This document shows, piece by piece, positions 16,097 to 24,885 of a stretch of 64,000 nucleotides of DNA (the first letter of the stretch is position 1; each line of letters begins with the position of its first letter). Both the position numbers and the translations under genes were made by a program. A model generated the notes under the pieces. It ran no database searches. It was given only the letters and a program-made list of their open reading frames with translations, and had not been told where the DNA came from. The stretch comes from Emticicia sp037153985 (GTDB taxonomy: Bacteria > Bacteroidota > Bacteroidia > Cytophagales > Spirosomataceae), in contig NZ_JBBAYI010000006.1 of NCBI RefSeq assembly GCF_037153985.1, forward strand, positions 1-64,000, written 5' to 3'.

Positions 16097-16675
16097 ATGA
16101 AAAAAGTATTACTGATTCAGGGGCATCCTGATAACGAAAGTTTCAATTTTGCTTTGCATGAAGCCTATAAAAAAGGCTTGATGGCTTCAGGGGCTGAAAT
16201 CGACGAAATTATTATCAGAGACCTCTCTTTTGACCCCAACTTGCAGTTCGGGTACAGAAAAAGAACAGAACTTGAACCGGACTTGGTAGAGGCCATCCGA
16301 AAAATTAAATGGGCCAACCACCTCGTTTTCTTTTATCCGGTCTGGTGGGGTTCGGTTCCGGCCTTACTGAAAGGCTTTATCGACAGGGTTTTTCTGCCGG
16401 GTTTTGTGTTCCAGAAACGCGAAAACTCGCTTTGGTGGGATAAACTGCTCGTAGGTAAAACAGGGCATCTCATTAGCACCCTCGACCAACCCGCTTGGTA
16501 CTACTGGTTGCGGTATGGCCGCCCCACTTACCATGCCATGAAACAAATGACCTTAGAGTTTTGCGGGGTAAAGCCCGTCAGAACTACCACCATTGGCCCG
16601 TTAAGGCTTTCAAAAGACAGCTATCGTGAAAACTGGCTCAAAAAAGTAGAACAATTAGGATTTAATCAGAAATAA
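16097..16675 (+). CDS. NAD(P)H dehydrogenase (quinone)-like flavoprotein
   Basis: The 192-aa product has the flavodoxin-like fold of the NQO1/KefF/YwrO group: an N-terminal LLIQGHPDNESFN phosphate-binding loop, the FFYPVWWGSVPALLKGFIDRVF segment that contacts the flavin ring (about residues 76-97), and a glycine-rich YGRPTYHAMK region. Such enzymes carry out two-electron reduction of quinones or other electrophiles with NAD(P)H. It sits between the TolC-like and fusion-protein genes (82 bp and 12 bp gaps), an unusual place that suggests the pump handles quinones or redox-cycling compounds. Confidence 0.88.
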   Translation: MKKVLLIQGHPDNESFNFALHEAYKKGLMASGAEIDEIIIRDLSFDPNLQFGYRKRTELEPDLVEAIRKIKWANHLVFFYPVWWGSVPALLKGFIDRVFLPGFVFQKRENSLWWDKLLVGKTGHLISTLDQPAWYYWLRYGRPTYHAMKQMTLEFCGVKPVRTTTIGPLRLSKDSYRENWLKKVEQLGFNQK

Positions 16676-16687
16676 ACAGATTTATAT

Positions 16688-17734
16688 ATGAAAACGAAAT
16701 TATTTCCGCTCATTTACGCTTTTGTATTTCTTGTCTTGATGAGTTGTGGAAAAAAACAAGAAACCAAACAGGAAACCGAAGAAATCATCGCGGTTCAGGT
16801 ACAACCCGTTTCTCAGAAATCATTAAGCGAACCCATCATTGCCAGTGGCGTATTATCGTCAAAATCTGAAATGAAACTGGCCTTCAAAACCGGAGGTATG
16901 ATTAAAAAAGTGCATGTAACCGAAGGTCAATTTGTAAAAGAAGGACAATTATTAGCCGAACTCGATTTATCTGAAATTGATGCACAGGTAAAACAGGCGA
17001 AATTAGGCATGGAAAAGGCCGAAAGAGACTTGGAAAGAGTAAAGAAACTCTATGCCGATGAAGCCACCACCCTTACCAACGTACAAGATGCCACCACAGG
17101 TTACGATGTAGCCAAACAAAACGTACAGGTAGCAGAGTTCAATCAGAAATTATCCAGAATTTACGCACCAGCCAGCGGCAGAATCCTGAGAAAAATATCC
17201 GAACAAGGCGAATTAATTACCCCATTTGCACCTGTATTTATTCTTGGCACGGGCGAGTCGGCCTATATTGTTAATGTAGGCTTAACCGACCGAGACGTAG
17301 TAAAAGCTAAACTCGGCGATGTTGCCAGCGTTTATCTGGATGCCTACCCTAACGAGCCTTTTCAGGCCCGAATTACCCAAATAGCGCAGACGGTTAATCC
17401 GGCCACGGGTACTTTTGAGGTTGAGTTGCAGATTCAGCCCAATGGTAAAAAACTGATTTCCGGTTTTGTAGCCAAAGCCGAAATCTCGTCGGGCAAAGGC
17501 CCTGTTTCTTTGGTTATTCCTTTAGAAGCACTTATTGAGGCCGACAAAAACAAAGCCTTTGTATACACCCTCAACCCCGATGCCCAATCGGTTAGTAAAC
17601 ATCCCATTGGTATTGGTGCCATTTTTGGCAACGATGTGGCTATTACTTCCGGCCTTACAGAAGGCACGCAGGTAGTTACCAAAGGGGCTAATTTCCTGAG
17701 CGACAAAAGCAAAGTAAAAGTAATTAAAAACTAA
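16688..17734 (+). CDS. RND efflux membrane fusion protein, lipoprotein
   Basis: This 348-aa periplasmic adaptor begins with a lipoprotein signal peptide ending in LMSC (Cys20). The biotinyl-lipoyl-like domain (GMIKKVHVTEGQFVKEGQLLAEL), a helical hairpin, a beta-barrel domain and a C-terminal membrane-proximal domain follow in the usual HlyD/AcrA order. It links the inner-membrane RND pump with the TolC-like channel. The start lies 12 bp after the flavoprotein gene, so translation is probably coupled. Confidence 0.92.
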   Translation: MKTKLFPLIYAFVFLVLMSCGKKQETKQETEEIIAVQVQPVSQKSLSEPIIASGVLSSKSEMKLAFKTGGMIKKVHVTEGQFVKEGQLLAELDLSEIDAQVKQAKLGMEKAERDLERVKKLYADEATTLTNVQDATTGYDVAKQNVQVAEFNQKLSRIYAPASGRILRKISEQGELITPFAPVFILGTGESAYIVNVGLTDRDVVKAKLGDVASVYLDAYPNEPFQARITQIAQTVNPATGTFEVELQIQPNGKKLISGFVAKAEISSGKGPVSLVIPLEALIEADKNKAFVYTLNPDAQSVSKHPIGIGAIFGNDVAITSGLTEGTQVVTKGANFLSDKSKVKVIKN

Positions 17735-17772
17735 CTTTTACAGCTAACCATTATAAGTGCATTGTTTTTTGG

Positions 17773-17788
17773 CTTTGGTCAACCAAAG
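17773..17788. repeat. 16-bp palindrome between the fusion protein and pump genes
   Basis: CTTTGGT-CA-ACCAAAG is a perfect inverted repeat with a two-base centre, too tight for a good RNA hairpin, so it looks more like a protein site. It lies in the 147-bp gap, the largest within the pump operon. Its role is unknown. Confidence 0.45.
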
Positions 17789-17881
17789 TCGATTAGTAGA
17801 AAAATGTGTCAATTGTAGATAAAAACCGCCGGAAGTTTTTTGGCCAGAGCGGTAAATCGTTACACTTAATTCATCATTAAA

Positions 17882-20800
17882 ATGCGTCTTGCAGAATTTT
17901 CCGTTAAAAATTACCAGTTTACTATCATTATTTTCATAATGGTATTAGCCGTTGGTATCAACTCCTTGTTGAATATGCCTAAGGCCGAAGACCCCGACCT
18001 AAAGGCTACTTTCAACAATATTGTGGTGGTGTATCCGGGTACATCTCCGGCCGATATGGAAAAACTGATTCTTGACCCTATCGAAGACAGGCTCTCAGGT
18101 ATCAGCGACATAAAAAAGTTTACCTCAACTGCCGACGAAGGCGTGGCCAGTATTGTAATTGAGTTCCAGCATAAGGTCGATACCGAAGAGAAATATAACG
18201 AGGTAGTAAGAGAAATAAATGCCATTCGTGGCTCTTTACCCTCAGACTTATACAGCATTGATATTCTTCGTTATACCCCCGAAGGCGTAAATATCATTCA
18301 ATGCGCCCTCATGTCAGAAACAACACCTTACAAAGACCTTGAAAAAGAAGCCGAAACCCTTAAAGATAATTTGCTTAAAGTAAAGTCTATCAAAACGGCC
18401 GAAACGTGGGCTTTCCCGAAACAACAGGTACGTGTTTCTATCAATCTTGATAAAATGGCACAGTTTCGGATTCCGCTTAATCGGGTTTTAGGAGCAATAC
18501 AGTCTGAAAATGCTAATATTCCGGCTGGTAATATCGAAATAGGTAGCCGGAAATTCAGCGTAAAAACATCGGGCAGTTACGAAAGCCTCGACGAAATCAA
18601 GAATACCGTAGTAAGTACATCCGGCACAGCCATTACGTACCTGCGAGACATAGCCGAAGTAAGCATGGACTATGAAGAAGAAGGATACATTGGCCGCCTG
18701 AACGGAAAACGGGCGGTTTTTGTCACGGCAACCATGAAAGCCGGCAGCAACATCTTTAACACAGGGGAGCAAATCCGCCCGATTATCGATAATTTCAAAA
18801 ACAGCCTTCCGCCAAATATCAAGTTCGAGCAAAGTTTCGACCAAGTAAAGAGCGTTTCTACCCGTTTACTAGGGCTAGCCCGCGACTTCGGCATTGCTAT
18901 TCTGTTGGTACTCATTACCCTTATTCCGCTAGGCTTCAGAGCTTCAATCATTGTCATGATTTCTATTCCTTTATCGCTGGCAATGGGGCTAACCATGCTC
19001 GATTTAGCAGGTTTCGGAATCAACCAGTTAAGTGTAGTAGGCTTGGTAATTGCTTTGGGTTTATTGGTCGACGACTCCATTGTGGTAGTCGAAAACATTG
19101 CCCGCTTCCTGCGTTCGGGTATGCCCCGCAAAGAAGCAGCCATTGAAGCTACCAAACAAATAGGGCTAGCCGTTTTGGGCTGTACAGCTACCCTGATTTT
19201 TGCCTTTTTACCACTTTGCTTCCTGCCCGAAGCAGCCGGAGACTTTATCCGTAGTTTACCTATGGCGGTAATTACCACCATTATTGCCTCGTTATTTGTT
19301 TCGCTTACCATTGTACCTTTTCTGGCAAGCCAGTTAATGCCCAGAGAAGAACACGGCGAAAACATCGTTTTAAAACTCATGAAACGCGGCATTGAAGGCT
19401 CGTACCGTAAGGTATTACATTGGGCGTTAAACCATCCCGTAATAAGCCTTGTTATTGCGTTTGCTATTTTTCTGGGCAGTCTGGCTCTGATTCCGGTTGT
19501 AGGAACCAGCGTTTTTCCTCGTTCTGAAAAACCACAGTTTCTGATTAACATCAATACGCCACTTGGCACTAACCTGAGCGAGACAGACAAAGCCACTATT
19601 TTTGTAGAAAAAGAATTAGGCAAACATGAAATAGTGAAGAACTATGTTTCAAACATAGGGAAATCGAACCCGCGTATTTATTATAACGTGCTGCCTGTGG
19701 GCGGAACCCAGTCTAACTTTGCACAGATTTTCGTGCAATTACAAGACGAGGTTGAAGTACCCGAAAGAGAAGAATTTATTGACGAACTCCGTAAGAAGTT
19801 TGATTTATATGCGGGAGCTAAAATAAGGGTAATTCAGTTTGAACAAGGCCCTCCGGTTGAAGCCCCTCTGGCCGTCAGGATATTCGGCGAAAACCTTGAC
19901 TCGCTTCGCGCCATTTCGTTTCGGGTAGAAAAACTATTCAAAGAAACCCCCGGAACCATGTATGTCAACAACCCGCTGTCGGCGCAGAATGTTGACCTAC
20001 GCGTAAACATCAACAAAGATAAAGCCGGAATGCTGGGCATACCAACAGTTGATATTGACCGCACCGTCAGAATGGGTATTGCGGGCGTAAACATGGGGAC
20101 ATTCAAGCAAAACGATGAAGACGAAATTGATATTAACATAAGCCTGCCGCGCCAGCAACACGCAGGCATGGATGCTTTCTCGAAGATGTTTATTGCCAAT
20201 CAGATGGGTAACCTTATCCCATTGAAACAGGTAGCAAGCCTTAACTTTGAAACATCGCCCAACAGAATTAACCACTACGACCGCGACCGCTACACCATTG
20301 TATCGTCCTTTATACAAAGTGGCTACCTGACACCTAAAGTTACCAAAGAAGCAAGTGCCAAACTGGCTTCTCTTAAACTACCTAAAGGCTATGAAATTAA
20401 AATGGCGGGTGAAGTTGAGCGTTCGCAGGAAACTTTCGGTGGGTTAGGCACTATTATCCTGATTACGGTTTTTGGTATTATGGCCATTCTGATTCTTGAG
20501 TTCAAAACCTTCAAGAGTACCATCATTGTATTATCGGTTATTCCGCTGGGTATGATTGGGGCCATCCTGATACTACTTTTTACAGGTTATTCGCTATCGT
20601 TTACGGCCATTGTGGGCATTATCGCCTTGGCGGGCATAGAGGTCAAAAACTCCATTCTGCTGGTCGATTACACCAATTTCTTACGGAAAGAAAAAGGTTT
20701 AAGTATTAACGATGCCATTGAGGAAGCCGGCGAAACTCGTTTTATTCCGATTGTGCTTACAACCTTAACAGCCATCGGGGGCTTGGTACCTTTGGTGCTT

Positions 20801-20920
20801 GAGCATTCGCCGCTTTATTCGCCGTTGGCGTTGGTAATGATAGGCGGGCTTATTTCGTCGCTTATACTAACCCGTGTTGTAACGCCGGTTATGTACAAAC
20901 TTCTGCCACCAAAAGTTTAA
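17882..20920 (+). CDS. RND-family multidrug efflux permease
   Basis: The 1012-aa product is an AcrB/MdtB-type resistance-nodulation-division pump with twelve membrane helices: one near the N-terminus, five after residue 330, and the same pattern in the second half. The helix 4 segment LVIALGLLVDDSIVVVENIAR carries the paired Asp residues of the proton relay, and a matching IALAGIEVKNSILLVDY segment lies in the second half. Two large periplasmic porter domains separate the helices. Together with the preceding genes it completes a tripartite exporter. The sequence alone does not give the substrate. A strong terminator closes the operon. Confidence 0.95.
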   Translation: MRLAEFSVKNYQFTIIIFIMVLAVGINSLLNMPKAEDPDLKATFNNIVVVYPGTSPADMEKLILDPIEDRLSGISDIKKFTSTADEGVASIVIEFQHKVDTEEKYNEVVREINAIRGSLPSDLYSIDILRYTPEGVNIIQCALMSETTPYKDLEKEAETLKDNLLKVKSIKTAETWAFPKQQVRVSINLDKMAQFRIPLNRVLGAIQSENANIPAGNIEIGSRKFSVKTSGSYESLDEIKNTVVSTSGTAITYLRDIAEVSMDYEEEGYIGRLNGKRAVFVTATMKAGSNIFNTGEQIRPIIDNFKNSLPPNIKFEQSFDQVKSVSTRLLGLARDFGIAILLVLITLIPLGFRASIIVMISIPLSLAMGLTMLDLAGFGINQLSVVGLVIALGLLVDDSIVVVENIARFLRSGMPRKEAAIEATKQIGLAVLGCTATLIFAFLPLCFLPEAAGDFIRSLPMAVITTIIASLFVSLTIVPFLASQLMPREEHGENIVLKLMKRGIEGSYRKVLHWALNHPVISLVIAFAIFLGSLALIPVVGTSVFPRSEKPQFLININTPLGTNLSETDKATIFVEKELGKHEIVKNYVSNIGKSNPRIYYNVLPVGGTQSNFAQIFVQLQDEVEVPEREEFIDELRKKFDLYAGAKIRVIQFEQGPPVEAPLAVRIFGENLDSLRAISFRVEKLFKETPGTMYVNNPLSAQNVDLRVNINKDKAGMLGIPTVDIDRTVRMGIAGVNMGTFKQNDEDEIDINISLPRQQHAGMDAFSKMFIANQMGNLIPLKQVASLNFETSPNRINHYDRDRYTIVSSFIQSGYLTPKVTKEASAKLASLKLPKGYEIKMAGEVERSQETFGGLGTIILITVFGIMAILILEFKTFKSTIIVLSVIPLGMIGAILILLFTGYSLSFTAIVGIIALAGIEVKNSILLVDYTNFLRKEKGLSINDAIEEAGETRFIPIVLTTLTAIGGLVPLVLEHSPLYSPLALVMIGGLISSLILTRVVTPVMYKLLPPKV

Positions 20921-20927
20921 GCACGCG

Positions 20928-20970
20928 TATCGGGGTTCTGTTATTATTTGCCAGAACCCCGATATTTTTT
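20928..20970 (+). terminator. Terminator of the RND efflux operon
   Basis: A perfect 13-bp stem (20928-20940 with 20952-20964) is followed by six T. Confidence 0.92.
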
Positions 20971-21053
20971 TAAGCGTCTTTTTTGTCAGGTGCCATGTTT
21001 TATCTACCTTGCATTGTTGATACAGTACCTAAACAACGAACGTCAGAGACACC

Positions 21054-21401
21054 ATGGCAGATTTGCTGAAAATAAACGAGTTCCGCGACAACGTCGTTAA
21101 ATTGATAGAAGCAAAATTTGAATTAATAAAATTAGGCTTTCAGGAAAAAATCGAAGGCGTAGCCGTGCAGGCTATTTATACGCTTCTGTTATTTATTTTA
21201 TCTATTACAGTTATTATCTTTCTGAGTATTCTTGTGGCTATCGGGCTTAATATCTGGCTCAAAAGTGCCTGGCTTGGCTTCTTTATCATCTTTCTGCTGT
21301 ACCTTTCGTTGTTAGTTTTGTTTATTTTTGCCAAAGACAAAGTACAAAATAAAATTAAAGAACAGGTTCAGGAAATTGTTGATAAAAACCTGAACGATTA
21401 A
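21054..21401 (+). CDS. Small membrane protein, phage holin superfamily III-like
   Basis: This 115-aa protein has an amphipathic N-terminal helix (residues 5-35), two strong transmembrane helices (about 38-62 and 70-92) and a charged C-terminal helix. That layout fits the Phage_holin_3_6 / DUF1469-type family, which is widespread on bacterial chromosomes and usually not phage-linked. No phage genes are nearby. A weak promoter-like pair (TTTTG near 20980 and TACCTTGC near 21011) lies upstream. Function is unknown; membrane stress or cell-envelope roles are possible for the family. Confidence 0.7.
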   Translation: MADLLKINEFRDNVVKLIEAKFELIKLGFQEKIEGVAVQAIYTLLLFILSITVIIFLSILVAIGLNIWLKSAWLGFFIIFLLYLSLLVLFIFAKDKVQNKIKEQVQEIVDKNLND

Positions 21402-21467
21402 ATTAAACACTGCATTGTATTCTTCTACCCACTATGTAGAAAATTCTCAACACATTTTAAAAAACAA

Positions 21468-21496
21468 AAAAGTTATCCGCATCACAGATAACTTTT
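21468..21496. terminator. Bidirectional terminator between the membrane protein and sigma factor genes
   Basis: A 10-bp stem AAAAGTTATC/GATAACTTTT has an A-rich 5' side and T-rich 3' arm, so it can serve both converging genes. Confidence 0.65.
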
Positions 21497-21593
21497 AAAA
21501 CCTTCCTCTTTTTATCTGAGTCCCACTCGACTCGAAAATCTTTATCATGGCTAAAAAGCAGCTCGCTCTTTGACTAATATTTTTACTTAGATT

Positions 21594-22100
21594 TCAATAA
21601 GCATACACTTGTAACTTATCTTTCAATTCTTTTCTGGCAATGTGTATTCTGTTCTTCACTGTTCCAATAGGCACCTGCAATTTTTGCGCAATTTCATGAT
21701 ACTTAAAACCACTAAAATGCATCATAAATGGCTGTTTATAACTTTCATCTAAGGTTTCAACAGCATTATTGATATCCTCGAGAGCAAAAGTAGAGTATGC
21801 GTTGTTCTCAACACTACTATCTGTGCTATTAATAAAATGCAGGTTATCGGTAGTATCAATGAACGTATTTTTTCTGAGCAACCTCTGGTAATTGGTAATA
21901 AACGTATTCTTCATAATCGTGTAAAGCCATGCCTTAAGGTTGGTCCCGTCAGTATACTTATCACGATTCATAAATGCTTTTACAAGTGTGTCTTGTAACA
22001 AATCATTCGCGTCTTCAACGTCTTTAGTCAATCTGAAAGCAAATGGCTTTAGAGACTTTGATGTTTTTGAAATGGCAAAGTTAAATTCGAGAGTTGTCAT
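21594..22100 (-). CDS. ECF-type RNA polymerase sigma factor
   Basis: The product (168 aa) is a group 4 sigma factor. Region 2 spans about residues 12-80 (DVEDANDLLQDTLVKAF core-binding helix, then the GTNLKAWLYTIMKNTFITNYQR segment that melts the -10 region). Region 4 spans about 110-165 with the helix-turn-helix YHEIAQKLQVPIGTVKNRIHIARKEL. No anti-sigma gene is adjacent, so how it is controlled is not visible. The promoter upstream fits the housekeeping consensus. Its regulon cannot be read from the sequence. Confidence 0.93.
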   Translation of the reverse strand: MTTLEFNFAISKTSKSLKPFAFRLTKDVEDANDLLQDTLVKAFMNRDKYTDGTNLKAWLYTIMKNTFITNYQRLLRKNTFIDTTDNLHFINSTDSSVENNAYSTFALEDINNAVETLDESYKQPFMMHFSGFKYHEIAQKLQVPIGTVKNRIHIARKELKDKLQVYAY

Positions 22101-22469
22101 GGTTTGTTTATCTTTTTGATTGTAACGTTAAACAAAATTATACAATAAACATTTATAAAACCAAGAATTTATCTAATTTTTTTGAAAAAAACCTTGAAAA
22201 TTCTATTTATTGTACAAAACCAAGAAAATACCCTTGTTTAAGATTAAAAACAAAACATTAAACAAACATTTTTCTGGTCCTTTCAACACTCTGTAAAAAA
22301 ACTGTTCCACTTTGCACTATATACGGGGTATAGCTTATTTTGGTTGTGAAAAATCAAAAAAAATATTTTTTTCTTTTGTTTAAGCATAGAATAAACCCTG
22401 AAATTTGCTGAATCTTTTAAACAAAAAAGATTTACTTTACATCTTTATATCAACCTTCATAGAACTAGT
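22101..22469. other. AT-rich intergenic region between sigma factor and sugar isomerase genes
   Basis: This 369-bp divergent gap contains the sigma gene promoter, an 11-bp direct repeat AAAACCAAGAA (22158-22168 and 22217-22227), and TTTATTGTACA (22206-22216) with TACAATAAA in the opposite direction at 22141-22149. The same TTTATTGTACA is found before the NUDIX regulator gene at 27245. No clear promoter for the isomerase gene and no RNA gene were recognised. Confidence 0.5.
22133..22164 (-). promoter_or_regulatory. Promoter of the ECF sigma factor gene
   Basis: On the minus strand TTG (22162-22164), a 21-nt spacer and TAATTTTG (22133-22140) match the Bacteroidota consensus. The leader would be about 25 nt. 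Confidence 0.65.
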
Positions 22470-23390
22470 ATGTTAAAACTCGGATTTGTAAGTGCTATCT
22501 TGGCAGACTTCGGCTTTGAGCACGTGGTAGATTTTGCTTCCAATAATGGCTTCTCTTGTTTAGAGATGATGTGCTGGCCTAAAGATAATAGCGACGCACG
22601 CCGATACGCCGGCGTAACACATATTGATGTAGATAAACTCGACGACAAGCACGTTAAATACATCAAGGATTTTATCAAGGAAAAAGGCATTACTATTTCG
22701 GGCTTAGGCTACTACCCTAATCCGCTCGACCCTGACCCGAAAAAATCGGAATTTTATATTGAGCATATCAAGAAAGTTATCAGAGCCTGCCACAAACTGG
22801 GTATTCCTGTTATGAATACATTCATTGGCCGCGACCCACAGAAAAACATTCAGGATAACCTCGAGATATTTAAAAAACTCTGGAAGCCCATCATTGACAC
22901 AGCCGAGCAGGAAGGCATTAAAATAGGCATTGAAAACTGCCCTATGTTCTTCACAAACGACGAATGGCCCGGCGGTAAAAATCTGGCTATTTCTCCGGCC
23001 GTCTGGGACCGAATGTTTGAAGCCTTCCCTACGCCGCTCTTTGGGCTTAACTATGACCCATCTCACATGATTTTCCAGATGATGGACGAGATAAAGCCAA
23101 TATACCAATACAAAAACCGCCTGCATCATATTCATATCAAAGATGTAAAAGTATACCGCGACAGGCTCGACAGAGTAGGAATTCTGGCAAACCCGCTTGA
23201 GTATCATTCACCAAAGCTACCCGGTTTAGGCGATGTAAACTGGCGGGGATTCTTTACGGCCTTAACCGATGTGCGCTACAAAGGCCCCGTAGTAATTGAA
23301 GTAGAAGACAAAGCCTATGAAGGAAGCCTCGACGATGTTACGTCGGCTATTCTGACAGCCCGTAATTATGTAAAGCAGTTCCTGCCATAG
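22470..23390 (+). CDS. Sugar phosphate isomerase/epimerase family protein (TIM barrel)
   Basis: This 306-aa cytoplasmic protein belongs to the xylose-isomerase-like TIM-barrel (AP endonuclease 2) family. The first strand MLKLGFVSAIL, the GIENCPM strand with its metal-binding Glu, the LNYDPSHM strand with Asp and His, the HIHIKD strand and the final VVIEVED strand supply the usual divalent metal site. Members isomerise or epimerise sugars and inositols. No signal peptide is present. It is followed by a terminator and then by a FucP-like sugar symporter, which suggests linked sugar use. The exact substrate is unknown. Confidence 0.88.
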   Translation: MLKLGFVSAILADFGFEHVVDFASNNGFSCLEMMCWPKDNSDARRYAGVTHIDVDKLDDKHVKYIKDFIKEKGITISGLGYYPNPLDPDPKKSEFYIEHIKKVIRACHKLGIPVMNTFIGRDPQKNIQDNLEIFKKLWKPIIDTAEQEGIKIGIENCPMFFTNDEWPGGKNLAISPAVWDRMFEAFPTPLFGLNYDPSHMIFQMMDEIKPIYQYKNRLHHIHIKDVKVYRDRLDRVGILANPLEYHSPKLPGLGDVNWRGFFTALTDVRYKGPVVIEVEDKAYEGSLDDVTSAILTARNYVKQFLP

Positions 23391-23411
23391 CCTACACCTA
23401 ATATCTTTACT

Positions 23412-23440
23412 AATAGCGAGGCCAAAACCTCGCTATTTTT
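23412..23440 (+). terminator. Terminator after the isomerase gene
   Basis: A perfect 10-bp stem AATAGCGAGG/CCTCGCTATT with a six-base loop leads into a T run. Confidence 0.9.
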
Positions 23441-23583
23441 ATTATTCTGTCCTGAAAACCACTACGGCAAAATGGTTTCAGATATTTATTTGAAAAATAT
23501 CTTATTATTTCTCAAAAAATTCTCATTTTTGGACAAAATCTATTCACAAATCAAACGCTTATCATTTTTAACCCTAAACCGTT

Positions 23584-24822
23584 ATGGCTTCTATTTCAGG
23601 CAACAATCAAAATTTCACCTCCGGTTCTTCCAATAAAAAATACCTCATTCCTTTTATTCTTATTTCCAGTCTTTTTTTCTTGTGGGGTTTTGCCATCAGT
23701 ATGCTCGATGTACTCAACAAGCATTTTCAGGAAACCCTCAACCTTAAAATATCAGAATCTACGTGGGTGCAGGTTGTTACTTATGGAGCCTATTTTTTTA
23801 TGGCCTTACCGGCTGGTTTGTTCATGAAACGCTGGGGCTACAAAAAAGGTATTCTGGCAGGGCTTCTGCTGTATTCGGGCGGAGCATTTCTGGTGTATCC
23901 GGCCACAGAGGCACAATCGTGGACATTCTTTCTGGTAGCCTTGTTTATTCTGGCTTGTGGGCTGGCTTTTCTTGAAACAGCCGCCAACCCTTACGCCACC
24001 GTATTAGGCCCTCAGGAGTCGTCAGAGCAACGCCTTAATCTGGCACAATCGTTCAATGGGGTAGGCGTAATTATCGGGCCATTAGTAGGCAGTATGCTGG
24101 TATTTAGTAATCATGAGCAAAGCGTTGAAGCCGGATTCAAGTCCGTACAATTACCTTATATGCTCGTAGGTGGTGTAGTGTTATTGGTTGCACTATTATT
24201 TTTACTAACCCCCATGCCCGAAATTCATGAGTCAGGCATTACAGAGTCAAAAATTCAGAAATCAGCCAAAAAATTATTCAGCAATGCGCACTTTGTTTTT
24301 GGGGTTGTTGCCCAGTTGCTCAATGTAGGCGCGCAAGCCTGCGTATGGGGTTTATTTATAAACTTTGTAATGGAGGCCATTAGTGTATCAAAACAAGATG
24401 CCGCCAACCTGCTTTCAGTAGGAATGGTTATTTTCATGATTGGGCGTTTTGCGGGCACATTCTTCATGCGCTACATTAAACCTAATGTTCTATTAGGCAT
24501 TTACTCATTAGCCATTGTGCTTATTTTATTATTTGCCTCACAAGCCGCAGGCAAACTTTCTGTGTATGCTTTGCTAGCCTTTTTCTTCTTCCAGAGTATT
24601 ACCTTCCCTACTATATTTTCATTAGGGGTAAAAGATTTAGGCACCAATACCAAAATTGGTTCATCATACATCATTATGGGTATTGTAGGAGGCGCGATTT
24701 TCCCGCCTGTAATGGGCTGGATTGCCGATACCACCAATATGGCCACTTCGTTGCTTTTGCCGGTAGCCATGTTTGCCTATATTGCTTGGTATGGTTTCTC
24801 AGGTTCTAGAGTAGCTAAATAA
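23584..24822 (+). CDS. MFS sugar symporter, FucP (fucose:H+) family
   Basis: The 412-aa protein has about twelve transmembrane helices and the features of the FucP/glucose-galactose subfamily: FLWGFAISMLDVLNKHFQ in helix 1, the FMKRWGYKKGI loop between helices 2 and 3, and the FLETAANPYATVLGP motif in helix 5 region (about residue 135), which is very typical of the family. It should import a monosaccharide with protons. It lies between an isomerase/epimerase gene and glycerol kinase. The substrate cannot be fixed from sequence. Confidence 0.9.
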   Translation: MASISGNNQNFTSGSSNKKYLIPFILISSLFFLWGFAISMLDVLNKHFQETLNLKISESTWVQVVTYGAYFFMALPAGLFMKRWGYKKGILAGLLLYSGGAFLVYPATEAQSWTFFLVALFILACGLAFLETAANPYATVLGPQESSEQRLNLAQSFNGVGVIIGPLVGSMLVFSNHEQSVEAGFKSVQLPYMLVGGVVLLVALLFLLTPMPEIHESGITESKIQKSAKKLFSNAHFVFGVVAQLLNVGAQACVWGLFINFVMEAISVSKQDAANLLSVGMVIFMIGRFAGTFFMRYIKPNVLLGIYSLAIVLILLFASQAAGKLSVYALLAFFFFQSITFPTIFSLGVKDLGTNTKIGSSYIIMGIVGGAIFPPVMGWIADTTNMATSLLLPVAMFAYIAWYGFSGSRVAK

Positions 24823-24834
24823 GAAGCCCACATC

Positions 24835-24858
24835 AGCCCATATTAAGTTATATGGGCT
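24835..24858 (+). terminator. Hairpin between the symporter gene and glpK
   Basis: A 9-bp stem AGCCCATAT/ATATGGGCT with a six-base loop lacks a proper T run. It may be a weak terminator or a leader hairpin; it ends 27 bp before glpK. Confidence 0.45.
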
Positions 24859-24885
24859 GGTTTACTCAAAATATTATTCAATCCT

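Noticed and set aside
18670..19623. A 317-aa reading frame antisense to the RND pump gene
   Set aside because: It is a shadow of the hydrophobic pump sequence; the product has no domain and no plausible start signals.
21054..21401. Holin-like gene as a sign of a prophage
   Set aside because: No phage structural, integrase or lysis genes are nearby, and members of this membrane family are common on chromosomes outside prophages.
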